In this document: piece by piece, positions 22,560 through 34,199 of the stretch
Layout: every line of letters begins with the position of its first letter
Numbering within the stretch: the stretch's first letter is position 1
From: Isoetes taiwanensis
Lineage: Eukaryota; Streptophyta; Lycopodiopsida; Isoetales; Isoetaceae
Length of the DNA stretch: 64,000 nucleotides
Direction: 5' to 3'
Assembly (NCBI GenBank): GCA_021234155.1
Contig: JAJEKV010000104.1
Span: 1,151,982-1,215,981 of the forward strand
Made by a program: the position numbers and the translations under genes
The notes under the pieces: generated by a model
Databases searched by the model: none
What the model was told of the DNA's origin: nothing
Seen by the model: only the letters and a program-made list of their open reading frames with translations

Positions 22560-23620
22560 TTCGCTCCCCGCCACCGTCCGGGCCAGAGAAGTCCGCGGAC
22601 TATACCATGGTTGCGCCATTTGTATAAACGAGGCAAAGACATGGTCCTCCGTCGTTGTGTCCTCCCTCATGAGGTGCCCGACATTGTTCGACAAGCCCAC
22701 GATGGGCTTGGGGGTGGTCATTTTAGTGGTGACGCTTTACCAAGACGCAAAAAATCTTTTGGCGTGATATTTCGCCCCACGCCTTCAAAGATGCCCATGC
22801 TTATGCTCGCGACGCAGACGCTCGGGCCGCCGGGTGGGAAAGCCCACGCCCGCGGACGCCTCTTCCCTTGACGGGCCGCCATGCCACACCCCTTCAAAGA
22901 AATGGGGAATGGATTTTGTGGGGCCCATGGACCCACCGGCCGCACACACCCGCGTCTGCTATATTCGGGTCATCACGGATTATGCTACTAAATGGGCGGA
23001 AGCTTGTGCACTTCCCCGACAACACCGGCCGCCAAAGACAGCCAAGGTTCTCTACACGCACATCATCACGCTGCTTTGGTTGTCCCACCTGAACTTGTTA
23101 GTGATCGTGGGCGCATTTTGTCAACCATACTATTAAGGAGCCGACGGATTATCTTCACATCCAACACCTAAGAGTACACCCTATTATCCTCAAGGAAATG
23201 GCTTGGCTGAAAGTACCAACAAAACACTCATCACAGCTTCAAGAAAATTTAGACGCTTCACCTAACGATTAAGAAAAAGTTGCCACCGTTTTTTGGGCTT
23301 ACAACACTAGTTTCAAAATTGCTACGGGTCACACTCCTTTCAAACTCGTTTATGGTCAAGAAGCTCTCATGCCCTTTGAATACATTCTTCCGACTCTCCG
23401 TTTCCAACTGGCTACAACACATAATCCACCTGCTGCACTCAAGGAAAGGGTTTATCAATTGGAACAGTTGGATGAACTTCGGCGTGATGCTTACTTTCGT
23501 GTTCTTCATGGCCAACAGTTGCAGAAATCCTTGCATGACAAACGACTTAAGACAAAAACATTCGTAAAAGGAGATTTGGTTCTTCTTTATGATTCCCCGC
23601 TATAAAATTTTCCTGCAAGT
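22560..23620 (+). pseudogene. Integrase domain of element B
   Basis: Motifs in order: EVPDIVRQAHDG (zinc-finger histidine part, about 22670), KWGMDFVGPMD (first D, about 22900), YATKWAEACALP (about 22985), LVSDRG (second D, about 23095) and GNGLAESTNK (catalytic E, about 23205). Then FKIATGHTPFKLVYGQEALMPFE and the basic C-terminal part with VKGDLVLLYDSP. All three acidic residues are readable, but in different frames. No chromodomain follows. Coding similarity ends at about 23760. Confidence 0.87.
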
Positions 23621-23782
23621 TAAAGTTTCGATGGCTTGGTCCTTATCAAATTGTTCAAGTGGTACAACCCATCGTTTTCAAGCTGGCTGAATTAGATGGC
23701 ACTCCATTACCTACACTGGTTAATGGCTTTTGCCTCAAACAATTTCATACAACAGAAAGTCACACACAAGGCACCCAAAATT

Positions 23783-24420
23783 AAAACACTACATGGTTTT
23801 TCCCATGGTTATGACTAGAAAACCATTCTACCAAACCAATGCAGCTTTGGGGGTTAATTTCATTAAAAACCATATGTGGCTAAAGTAATGGGTTCTCTTG
23901 TAAGGTGTTTTAGGGTGGTATTATAACATGGTAAATGCAAATGGCTTCTTTGTAGAATTTGTCAAAGTGGTATATTATATTGGTAAATGGATGTGGTATG
24001 TTATAGTGGTTTTATAGTATAGTTTATCCATGTGATAAAACGTTATGGTTGTGGATGTGGTTTAATATGGTGCTTTATTCATGCAATTTTATAATGTGGT
24101 TGGTTATTGTGATAAACTAGCTTGGTTGTGGATGTGGTCTAATATGGTGCTTTATTCATGTGATTTTATAACGTGGTTAGTTATTGTGATAAACTAGCAT
24201 GGCTAAATGCACATGGTTTGCAATGTGTTAACACAATAAACCACCATTACTATAATTGTTATCTCTCCAAATGTGCACGGTTTTTTAAGCATTAACTTCA
24301 TGGTTATCATTTATAAACCGCTATGATAATCAATAATGCTCTGTAGTCCGAAGCATTTCAAGTTTAATAGACTAAAACTATTAAGAACTGTGGACGGTTT
24401 CTTATGTATTGAGGTATTAT
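23783..24420. repeat. TGGTT-rich subterminal region, left side
   Basis: Many imperfect copies of words such as ATGGTTT, GTGGATGTGG and GGTGCTTTATTCATG, including a direct repeat of about 75 bp (24052-24122 and 24125-24197). The right side (40382-40790) has the complement AACCA. Such subterminal repeats are typical of CACTA-like transposons. Confidence 0.6.
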
Positions 24421-24429
24421 TTCAAAAAT

Positions 24430-26085
24430 TAGAGAGCAAGGGGATTTGAACCCCCTACCATTTCCAAAACTCATAAATAATAAATTCCATAACTCAAATT
24501 TATCAAATTTGCACAAAAAAAAAATAATAAGATACTTTAAGCTTGCATGTAAGGTATGTTAGTGCATGTAACGTACTAAGATACATATTGTTGACCAGGA
24601 TATCATCCGGTCGATGGATAATTCCTTTCTTCTGATACACAATAATATGCAAAAGAAAAACATAGCTATGCATGAATCATAAAGCTCATACCTTTTCAAA
24701 TACCTCAATGAAATGGGAGATGCTAATACCTCATCCATCCGCAAAAACAAATATATGCATTGCCAAGATCTTGTTAGCAAAGCTACAAAATTTCACAATC
24801 AAAACTTTAAGAAATGCTCACTACAAAGTCAAGATAATTTAGCGTACCAATTGATCAAGGCCAAGATCATTTTCAATTAGATTTACATCAAACGTGAAAT
24901 TTCATAATCCAGCTGCACATGTTTCACCTAAGACAAAGTTCCTTGCCGGATCTCCATATACAAGATTACCACCACGAGTTGCAAATAAAATCTTCAAACA
25001 AAAACTTGTTTTCCAACATAAATGCACAGTGACCATTTTCTTTAATACTAGTCTATGATACAGAATAATCTTGTGAGGCATTCGCTAATTGAAATACCAG
25101 GTGGCGCCTTCCATTCCCTCAATTGCCTGATGGAAGTTGCATCTACAACCCCAAAGAACTCCGATTTGCTAGAAACATTGGCAAAGTTAACAACTTAATA
25201 AAGAAATAGACATAAGAAAATCGTGACATAGCCAACCTTAATGGCATATGGCATAATTTCTGTGTTAGCATGATAATTAGATCTAAAAGTGATAGAAGTA
25301 ATATTAAACCTCATAGGGATCACTTTCTAAAAGATAGTAAGTTCTGGCAGGTCTTCTATTCTCCAAAACATTCTTGTACAGGTAGACACTACTTTGAAGA
25401 ATATCTGCACTGTTTAGATAAGAAATATGGTTAGATTTCGAGTTTTTATCCTTATGATTTGAATTGCCACAAGCAAAGACAACCTATTTACATCCTCAAG
25501 GCAATATTCTAACACTTTACTAATTACAACTCACAGACTACATGGTCTCCAACAACCCAATTTTTCAAAGATTTAAGCATAAAACCCAACAACCAATGTA
25601 AATTGAAGTTGCATCTCTTACATCCTCGCCTGGCATCCATTTTTTTACAGCTTTTTAATGCTTCAACAATTACCCGTGGTTGTCGATCTAAGATTTCACA
25701 TACCAATGGCGAGAATATCTAGAATGCATAGGCATTCCCACAATTAAGTCAGCTGGAATTTGGTGGTCAATCCTTGCGTATCGGCCACGATATGGGTTCG
25801 AAATTGCGAGGTAATATGGCTTTGAGCTCCATCACAAAAACGAATTAAATCGCCCATGGTTTGCAAAACCCGCCACTGATCTGCTAGTAATTGGAAACTA
25901 TGGCAAGAATATCTTGATCCATAGATTCGTAATGTTAGATCATTACTACGAGAGACAGAAATACTTACACAGCAAGAACATAAGACTTGATCACCGATAA
26001 ACCGAAAATATAAGTAAAGAACGATAAGCATCCTAATGAGGTTTTGACGCACCAAATCCAAAATTTCCTCGCCTTGGGCCGCCAT
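24430..26085 (-). pseudogene. Gene-fragment-like region, minus strand
   Basis: On the minus strand an ATG at 26085 in good context (GATATGGCGGCC) opens MAAQGEEILDLV, directly followed by GTGCGT, a possible splice donor. Exon-like pieces follow: LLADQWRVLQTMGDLIRF (about 25870), ALKSCKKMDARRG (about 25630) and SSVYLYKNVLENRRPARTYY (about 25360), separated by AT-rich sequence with GT/AG borders. This looks like a multi-exon gene or captured fragment inside the DNA transposon. I do not recognise the family, and the exon borders are guesses. Confidence 0.35.
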
Positions 26086-26576
26086 ATCCTCCTCTCACGC
26101 CAAGTTAGGGCTACGCTCATAGGGTTACCATTCTACTTTCTCGGTTTTGGTGATAACGCCTCCGCTATCAACCACTACTCTTAATTTCGTAATTTCTAAA
26201 TCATAGATTTGAAGCAAGAAAGAAGCTTTTGAATAATTAAGTGAAGGTATAGAAAATAGAACCTCTCGAAGAAGGGGCATTCTTTGCATGCCTAAACTAA
26301 TCCTTACCTTTTAATTTTGCCACCGATCCAATAGCCCGACATCGCGGTTCCGTGTTTCTTATCCTAAAACACAAAACTCAACACCGCATGTCGTTGTTTC
26401 TACACGCATTTTTGCCATGCATTCTCACCGCTTTTACTCCGCAGATTCACCTATTTCTACCTTGCATTCTACCGATTCTACCTCAAAATCTGGTCGCAGA
26501 ATTGAAGGTAAATTTTTTTTTTTCCAGATAAGGGAAAGGTCTACCGGGCTATTTTCAGCCAAAAAGATGGCCCATA

Positions 26577-26839
26577 GAAAACAACCCAAATGGCCTTTGG
26601 CATAATGGAAAATATCCATTGGGCTTCATTCTCACAATAATGCAAGGTAAGATCGACCAATGCGTGGTAAGATCCATGAACTGTAGGATAAAATCGATCA
26701 AGGAAGGTAAAAATATGTCGCCGTTTTGCTCGACTTCCAAATAAAGAAAACTTGCCACGGTCGTAATAAGATTGGATGGGAAGGCGCAATGAAGCCCAAT
26801 GGTTTTTCCATTATGCCAAAAGCCCGTTGGGTTGTTTTT
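26577..26839. mobile_element. Foldback/MITE-like element with about 52-bp inverted repeats
   Basis: The left arm (26577-26630) contains GGCATAATGGAAAATATCC and GGGCTTCATT. The right arm (26788-26839) is its reverse complement with a few changes. The spacer is about 157 bp. No target duplication is clear. Confidence 0.75.
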
Positions 26840-27790
26840 GTCGGACAGCCGGCCTCCGCTCCGCACGCCGGCCATCTTTCTACTCACCATCTTCTAGTTG
26901 ATGCATGTATGTCGTTACTTCCTTCTATGCATGAACCGCATGTTTGGCACATAATATTTCGTATCCTACACCCATCTTATTTGCATCATATACTAAACTA
27001 GAGTTTTCTAGTTTGTGCCTAGTGCGTATCTTTTCACATTGATAGTTGTTTATTTCGCATGAAGCTCCACATTCTTATATCTACAAAGAAATTTATCGCG
27101 ACGCCAAGGCCAACATATCTTTTGGTCTACCGGATGCAAAAGACACCTTATGTAAAGATACTTGGATGTCATAAATGACATACAATATTGAAGGAAAAAT
27201 GGGATCGAAATGACGTTATGTCCTTAAAATTGTCATTCTTAGCTTAAGCTTTTAACATTGTTCCCTTTAACTCATATGTGCCAATCCTTAATGCATAACA
27301 GACTTCAAATGTTAAAAGTAGTTTGCATGTTTGGTTTAAAATTTAGAGGTAAATGGAATAGCCCAATATTTTTAAATGGTAGGACTTGTGTTGGAATAAC
27401 ATTTTTATTCGTCTTTTTCCTTGTTGTTTCAATAGCATGATTAGTTACATTTTCTCCCTTCTTTTTTTTTCCTTTTTTGCCTTTAGTGTTTCTTGTCTTG
27501 AGTGTATCCATATTTTTCTCTTGATTTTAGATTTCCATTCTTCCAATGTTTTCTCTTGATTTTAGATTTACTCACCTAACGTATGGATTTTGCACTATGT
27601 AGGTTTAGTTTTTACTAGCTTTTATTTCCATTTCGCATAGCCAAAGATACCTCTCTATCATTTACATTTCAAAACCCCGTGGTTACTAACAATATTGTGA
27701 ATAACCTGATTTCGATCTAACCCTTGCCACACAATTGTAATGGTGAACAAGGAGCATCGCAGACTTCCCCGCCGACAACGACCGTCCTTC
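26840..27790. other. Intergenic-type AT-rich sequence
   Basis: No gene recognised. It includes GCCGGCCTCC near 26850 and a repeated TTTTCTCTTGATTTTAGATTT (27513-27533 and 27548-27568). Confidence 0.4.
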
Positions 27791-27802
27791 AACTCCTTTC
27801 AT

Positions 27803-27875
27803 CTCCCTTCATCGCCATCTCCCTTCATCTCCCTTCATCTCCTTCCACCGAATCTCCCTTCATCTCCCTTTTTGC
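27803..27875. repeat. Minisatellite, about 10-bp unit (CATCTCCCTT)
   Basis: Several copies of CATCTCCCTT with one interruption (CCACCGAATCTCCCTT). Reads P/S-rich in one frame, which is not taken as coding. Confidence 0.8.
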
Positions 27876-28611
27876 TAGGGCAGAAATCGCATAAGGAAAT
27901 TGCAGAGGAAAAAGTGGCACCCATAGCTCTAAGGACCGCACCTCCATCCCGGCAATTAAACGTAGAATGTTGAAGCTCAAGGAATCGCCATAGTCGCGGC
28001 TATGGAAGGCGATCCTCTTCCTCGATAACTTGAAGGCTCTTCTTTTTGTGTTAGCTTAGTAGAAATATCATATATTGAGGTCCACTCTTATCCCGCCGTG
28101 ATATAAAAGCTACGAGGGACCAAAGCAGCGCTTTGAGATGCTATAGCCGGGCGCTCGTGAGGTAGAAGCTTGATTAGGGATGTTGCGCGAAGGGAAGAAA
28201 GGGGTTTTTGAGTCAGATTCGTGAGGAAATCCGTGAGGGTCGGATTTGGAAAGGATTGAACCCGAGGGGTCAGGCCGCCGTGCTTCTACGAAAAAAATTG
28301 TCGACCGCTTCTTGAGAGCCACGCAGTAATCCAACTAGAGCCGCAATTGCCCTCAGACTATCACAACCGGCAGCGTAAGATCCGCCATGCCGCAATGATC
28401 GAGACTTCCCGTGATCCGCTACGGTCTCTAGAATCGATCAGAGAAAGAACTTGCCGCTCAGTGTTTTTTTGCCCTTTTTTTATTTAAACAGCGCTATTTT
28501 TTGCCCCCCGAAACACAGAATATGCGAAAGCATCTTGCCAATAAGAATTACACGAGTTAGAATCCGCCCATGGGTAAGATGACTAATTTGAGTGGAGTAT
28601 GGAGGAGGAGC
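27876..28611. other. Unassigned sequence
   Basis: Short minus-strand frame at 28110-28334 only (RPDPSGSILSKSDPHGFPHE). No family recognised. Confidence 0.3.
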
Positions 28612-28807
28612 GCCTAGTTTTTTTATTTCATGTCTACCCCTCGTATTTTATTCCCCATGGAGGTATGAATCCCTCGTGGGAGTATATTTTTTATTATGAG
28701 CTTAGCCACCTAGTATTCTTATTTTCATCTCTACCACTAGTATTTTTATTCCGCATGGAACTATGAGACCCCCAAGGAAGTATATTTTGTATTATGAGCC
28801 TAGCTTT
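28612..28807. repeat. Tandem repeat, two units of about 98 bp
   Basis: Both units begin CCTAGT followed by TTATTT and share TATTTTTATTCC, AAGTATATTTT and TATTATGAGC. Start points are about 28612 and 28709. Confidence 0.75.
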
Positions 28808-28959
28808 CTTGGTTATAGTATGGTGTTGAGGGATATGCAGATTAGAAAAGATGCCTTTGAGCTTTCACATGTTTTGGTTTGCTTGATATTTGAGTAATCC
28901 CAAGGCCCTTCAAAAACAAAACTATAAAAGACCATATTTATAGTGGTTTGATAGCAGCT

Positions 28960-29555
28960 TGTTTGGGGTCCCGCACGGATCGCTTCGAGGGACGATCTCC
29001 GTGGAGATCCTTGAAGTCCCAGGGTAAATCCCGAGACACTCTTGTCACGCGGGATTTTTGCTAACAGAGGAAAGAACAAGAAAAACTCAGATAAAACAGC
29101 AATTGCAATACACAATGAAACACACAAGACACTTGTGGAGAACACGGCAATCCATTGATCAAAACAAGTGTACAATGAAGGCTCAAAAGAGCGCAACAAC
29201 AGCGCACCAAAGATGTCCGCCTCTCAGAGTGACACAAAAAAGAACACTCAACCCTCCCGGCGGAGCAAAAATGCTACAATATATAGGAACACCTGAGTGG
29301 CCTACGGGCCCGAATCTGATCCTCATCATGACAACGCTGCTCCACTACTTGGGCACTCGAACAGAATCTGAAATGTCCCGCCGCCGCTAACAGACAAGTA
29401 GTGGCCCGCCAGGTCCTACCTTTGGGTCTTCGCTTTTGAGGAGCTTTGACCCGCCGTGGCGCTTTGTGGATCCCTCTTCTTGACACCGCGGGCCGCTGGG
29501 CCTCGCCTCATGCAGCAAGTATAGACTGCAGGTCTCCGCCAGCATTGTGGCTACA
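28960..29555 (-). repeat. LTR of Gypsy element D, 3' copy
   Basis: Begins TGTTTGGGG and ends GTGGCTACA on the plus strand. It pairs with 36015-36625 along its whole length, with many small indels. A TATA box (CCTATATATTG on the minus strand, near 29280) shows transcription runs leftward. On the minus strand it ends ACCCCAAACA, as does the LTR of B. Confidence 0.92.
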
Positions 29556-29599
29556 CTCCCCTACCAAACTACACTTATTGGCTAGAAAAGGGGGCATGA

Positions 29600-30000
29600 A
29601 TTCGGGTGGGAATCCTCGCTCATCTTTTCCGATCTTGAATATAGAGATGAGGGAGGCTCACCATCAGATTCACCGAAAGTGTTGTTCGCCTCTTTTCCGT
29701 GATTTGCTTGAGTCCCGGATGCCAAACATTCTACCGCTTCCTATGAGAAAGCCTTCAAAACATTCGCTGGTCCGTGAGCTTCCGCGACCGGATTACATGC
29801 AAGATGGACGACGCCGACCTGTATGCGCCTCGAGGAATCGCCGGATCCCTATGGATCCTTGGTTGGAGGCACCGGGTCGCCAACCCGGAGATGAACTCGA
29901 CGCCGGGAGGTGATCGCTCACCGAGTGGTCGCAGCCGTGGGCTCCCGCATCCTCCGAGGGAGTGCCCCCGAGTAAAGGGCGGGTAGCAGCATGATAGGGT
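29600..30000 (+). other. Possible antisense ORF region of element D
   Basis: On the plus strand (antisense to D) the frame 29446-29913 reads ELPRPDYMQDG near 29780-29815. Antisense ORFs in the 3' region of B has LPRQ...VDYMQDG. The shared piece is short (GGATTACATGCAAGATGG), so homology is likely but unproven. Confidence 0.4.
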
Positions 30001-30009
30001 TTTCCCAAT

Positions 30010-30500
30010 TTTTGTTTAGTTTAGGACTTTTCGGGTGAAAAATCCCACAAATAATTGTAGCCTTCGCAATTTTGTACATAATAGAAAAGTGTTTCTCATA
30101 AATTTGTACAAGTGGTATCTTGTTGTAAATTTTGTTCTTGAGCTAAGGATGTCGCAAAGCAGGGTTTGAAATTTCTTGAGTCGAAAATCCATTGACTAAT
30201 GTAGGAAATGGAGTGCCATCCAATTCTTGTAATTGTAAAACTCCGTGATGTGGTATCTCGAAATTTTGTATGGTCCCAAACATCCGAGCTTGAGTTTGCC
30301 AGATGTTGTTGATATCTCGAGTCGTAAAGAAGAACTAAGTCGCCAATTTGAAAAGTTTTGTTTTTGATGTGTTTGTCATGCCATTGTTTTTGTAGTTGTT
30401 TGCCTTGTTGAAGTCTAAGAAAAGCATCTCTTCAAGTTCATCCAGCTTGTTCCAGCTTGATAAACTCGTTTCTTGCAAAGTCAGCCGATGGATTATGTTC
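30010..30500 (-). other. Integrase C-terminal part and 3' tail of D
   Basis: The minus strand continues the integrase frame with shifts (KRDAFLRLQQGKQLQKQ and similar, about 30360-30430) and ends near 30050. Coding is degraded. Confidence 0.45.
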
Positions 30501-30504
30501 TCTG

Positions 30505-31290
30505 TTAACCAAATTTGAGTGAGGGTAAAATGAACTCAAAAGGCATAAGAGCCTCTTGGCCATACACAAGTCGAAAAGGTGTTTGACCAGTTGCTACTTT
30601 GTATGTTGTATTGTAAGCCCATAAAACCAGAGGTAACTTATCTTGCCAATCTTTTCTTGTAGGATCACAAATCTTCTTCGTAATGTGGATAAGCACCTTG
30701 TTTGTGCTTTCAGCCAAGCCATTACCACGGGGATAGTAAGGCGTGCTTTTTCCGGATGAATGTGCGATAGTTAGTGAGTTCAAAGAATAGTGTGATTGAT
30801 GAAATGAACTCCACGATCACTAACTAATTCTAAGGGACATCCAAATCGCGTGATGATGTTCTTGTAGAGAACCTTAGCCGTACTAGCAGTGTTTTGTCGT
30901 AGAGCACACGCTTCAGCCCATTTGGTTGCATAGTCCGTGAAGACTAGAATGTAGCGTGCCCTAGTGTTGATTGCGTGGGGTCCATGGGACCAACAAAATC
31001 CATACCCCATTTGGCAAAGGGGAGAGGCGTATATTGGCGTGAGCGGGCAGAAAGCCACGGCCGCGGGTCTACTAAGCCTCGACAAACATCACACGCGGCG
31101 CGTGTATTTGTGAGCATCTTTGAAAAGCGTGGGCGAATACCCAAAGAAGGAGGAGTTTCCTTTGTGTTGTCTCCGCTGAAATGACCACCGCCAAGTCCTT
31201 CGTGGGCTTGTTTAACTAGATCGTGGACTTCGTGAGGAAGAACACATCGCGGAGAGCACATTGTCTTTGCCACATTTATAGAGATGGCCA
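30505..31290 (-). pseudogene. Integrase domain of element D
   Basis: In minus-strand order: LVKQAHEGLGGGHFSGD (about 31190), KWGMDFVGPMDPTQ (about 30990, first D), FTDYATKWAEACAL (about 30920), LELVSDRGVHF (second D, about 30820) and YYPRGNGLAESTNK (catalytic E, about 30720). All three catalytic acids are present; frames change between the first and last parts. This copy is better preserved than that of C. Confidence 0.88.
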
Positions 31291-31577
31291 GAACCATCGT
31301 GATAATCTCGCATTTCGCTGGGGAATTGTTGTTTATGCAGAAGTTGTCTTTTCCGAGAGAGCGTGGGGTCACTTGACGGAGTGCTCGCGGAGGAGAAAGC
31401 GCTGATAGTCGTGGGTACCAATGAGGCGTGGCGGGCGACTGTGAACAGCTTGAGCATCCTAAGGGCATCGTGAACTCCTTCCGAGGGATCATCCGTGGTG
31501 TATGCGTGAAAGATAGTCGGGGACCGTGTGAGCGCATCCCCGCTTGAATAATTTCAAAAGGGCAAACTCTTGCAATA

Positions 31578-31940
31578 TCAATATCCATCGAGCAATTCGC
31601 CCGTGGGGTTTGGCTTATTGATTAAATATAGAAGAGCTTGATGATCCACATAAAAGCCAATTTGACTACCAAGAAGATAGTGTCGAAAAGCGCTGTACAC
31701 AAAAGATAAGGCCAAGGGCTTCCCTTCCGTGGGTCGAATAGTTGCGCCAATGGATTGAGTTTTCTCACGGGCGATCCGATGGGCTTGTCCCGATTTGGTG
31801 CATACTCTTGAGCTAGAACAGCCCAATCGCAAAGCCCCAAAACATCAACATGGACATGGAATGGTTTGTCCCATTGAGGTGGTACTAGCACGGGGCTTCG
31901 TGAGCTTGACTTTGAGTTCTTTAAAAGCTTGATTTGCATC
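31578..31940 (-). pseudogene. RNase H domain of element D
   Basis: The minus strand reads PPQWDKPFHVHVDVLGLCDW (D in HVDV, about 31860), then KLNPLAQLFDP, and FYVDHQALLYLINKPNP (about 31630). One frame change lies in the middle. It matches the RNase H blocks of B and C. Confidence 0.8.
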
Positions 31941-32179
31941 GATGTCCAAGTCCATGTGTATGGATTTCCAAATGGGCCAGGAATTGGATCGGCAAAATGG
32001 CCAATTCTCGAATAAAGGTGGCATAGAAGTTGACTTTGCCAAGAAAGGAACGCGTGTGTCCTTGATGTTCGCCGTGGATATGCTCCGATGACACAAATGA
32101 TTTTGGTCGGGTCCGTTGTAATGCCGCGGTCGACTCACGACATGTCCCGTATACACCCGAGGTGACACATGTAAGGTGC

Positions 32180-32940
32180 ACTTTTCCGGATTGAGGCTAA
32201 TTCCAGATTCATCACAGCGTTGAAAAAACTAGTTCAAGTTTTACCAAATGGTCCATAACGGGGTGTAAGTGGAGAAGTCATCCCGAAAAGACTTGCGTAA
32301 AGGGATGAACTTGCATGTACCGTTGAAAAACAAAGCAAGCATAATGCGTTGAAATGTGGATGGTGAGTTTGACAATCCAAAAGGAACGACTTTGTAAGCA
32401 AAGGTACCCCATGGAGTAGTGAAGGTAGTCTTTAGTTGATCTTCTTCTCGAATGGATATTTGATTATAACCGAGAAGCCGGCCCATGAAGGAGTACATCT
32501 CGTGGCCTCGCTACATCATCTTCCAACACTTGATCCGGTGAAGGGGAGAGGGAAATGATCCCTTTCCGTGGCTTGATTGAGTTTTCTATAATCCACACAA
32601 ACGCCAATTTTTCCATTATGTTTGAGGGCAATAACAATAGGACTTACCCATTCAATGTTTGACCTCAGAGATAAGTCCAAATATTCAAAAGCTTATCAAT
32701 TTCGCTTTAACCTTTTCACGGTAGTTTGGGTTAAAGCCATCATCGTTGCTGCTAGATGGGTCTAGCATCCGCTTGGTGGGAATCGAGAGTTGTCCCAATT
32801 CTTTCTTGATACCTCTGAGGTCTTTGTAGCTCCAAGCAAAGATGTGCTTGAAACGCTTGAATAGCGCAATGGCTTGCTCCCCGAATGTCATGTGAGGTCG
32901 CGTGCCAATCGGATTGGTTGATTTGTTCCAATATCAATTA
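32180..32940 (-). pseudogene. Reverse transcriptase domain of element D
   Basis: In minus-strand order: an N-terminal part with HIFAWSYKDLRGIKKELG (about 32830), the KHNGKI-type block (about 32620), NQISIREEDQLKTTFTTPWG (about 32440), FAYKVVPFGLSNSPSTFQ (about 32390) and the catalytic FRDDFSTYT (about 32280). The YxDD-type motif is FRDD. Long parts remain in one frame (32241-32498), so D appears less decayed than B and C. Confidence 0.87.
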
Positions 32941-33279
32941 TGTCTACCGCAGGAGTTTGAATGTGTGGAATGACTTGATCATCCCCGAACAAAGCTGTGG
33001 GCTGGCTCACAGTACGACAGGATGTTCATGTTGACCAATTTTGAAAAATAGTGGCGTGCCACTAGGAGTTGGTGTGGTGTCTTCTTGAACAGGAGGAGGA
33101 GCTGGGGTACCGCCTCTCCTCATGTGGAACCAATGTGACGTTGTTACAAGGTGTCAAATAGGGGTCAACCAAATTGCTATGCCTTTATCAATATCCATGT
33201 CTTCCCATGGTTGATTGTATTCGGGTAAGCCGTGAGTGGCAAACCCTTGGCTTGTAAATCGATAGGTGTTGCAAACTTG

Positions 33280-33660
33280 TTCGTAGTCACCGCCCCGATT
33301 CAAAACATGATCTACGTAAATGATCCGCCCGTGGTCGATCCATCGTGGCAAATGTGAGCTTGCCATCCGTGATAACAAGTTGATCTCGGCCCAAAGAGTG
33401 AATGCTTTTAGCTTGTCTCAAAAAGGGTCGCCCTACTAACATTTCATAATCTCCTGATCTTCTCCTCGCTCTCCAAACACCGAATTCCATGGTAAATTGT
33501 AGATCTCCAATATTGACCGGTATTGGTTGTGTAACTCCTTGTGGTCGCGTGATATGGCCATTCGCAAGCTTGATGTCATAAGGGGCAGTATGGAGCCCCT
33601 TATGCCCCAATTGTCGCCCCGAGATTATCCGTAATAAGATTGATCAACCGCCACCATCGA
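33280..33660 (-). pseudogene. Protease domain of element D
   Basis: The minus strand shows the active-site region near 33640 (MVAVDQSYYG in one frame, a DGGG-type reading in another), then APYDIKLANGHITRPQGVT (about 33580), MEFGVWRARRRSGDYEMLVGRPFLRQ (33490-33420). The block after the active site is in a single frame (33287-33610). It follows Gag and precedes RT, as in B. Confidence 0.75.
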
Positions 33661-34199
33661 TCCCGAACATGGTGAACAGCCTTTTGGCCCACGTGTGCAT
33701 GCACCGTGGGTGTTGATGTGGCGAATCGCATTAATGTGTAATACAGTGTTTTGTAAAATGTGCTCAGAAAATTTGACATAGTTGTAGGATAGTCGTAAGG
33801 TCGAGAGGAATTTTGATTTTAGCAAGTTCTTGTTGAAGTTCGTGAGGGATTGCGTAGTTGTGGTGGATCCGTGGGTTGTTGTTGCTCAAAGAATAGATGT
33901 CGCTACATTGTTGAGGAGGTCGACTTCAAAGAAAGAATGTTGAGTGGTGGTGTTGCGTATGTCGCGGGCATTCGTGGGTCGGGCTCCCGATCGTGTGGTA
34001 GCATTGACAGACTTGAGTGCCTTACCTTCCTCGACGCTCGATGAGTTGAAGCGCACTTTTGCGAAGTTTAGGTTGAACATGAGGAAGTAGTTGATCCGCA
34101 TTGGGTGCAAAATGAACAGATTTGGTTGATGGCTCACCGGTACGTAATCGGGTGCAAAAACTTGGTGCACGGTGCTTATGGCGGGGGAATGAGGGAGAA

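Noticed and set aside
24430-24460. tRNA-like T-arm (GGTTCAAATCCCC on the minus strand)
   Set aside because: No A box, D-arm or acceptor stem partner upstream; a lone B-box-like word.
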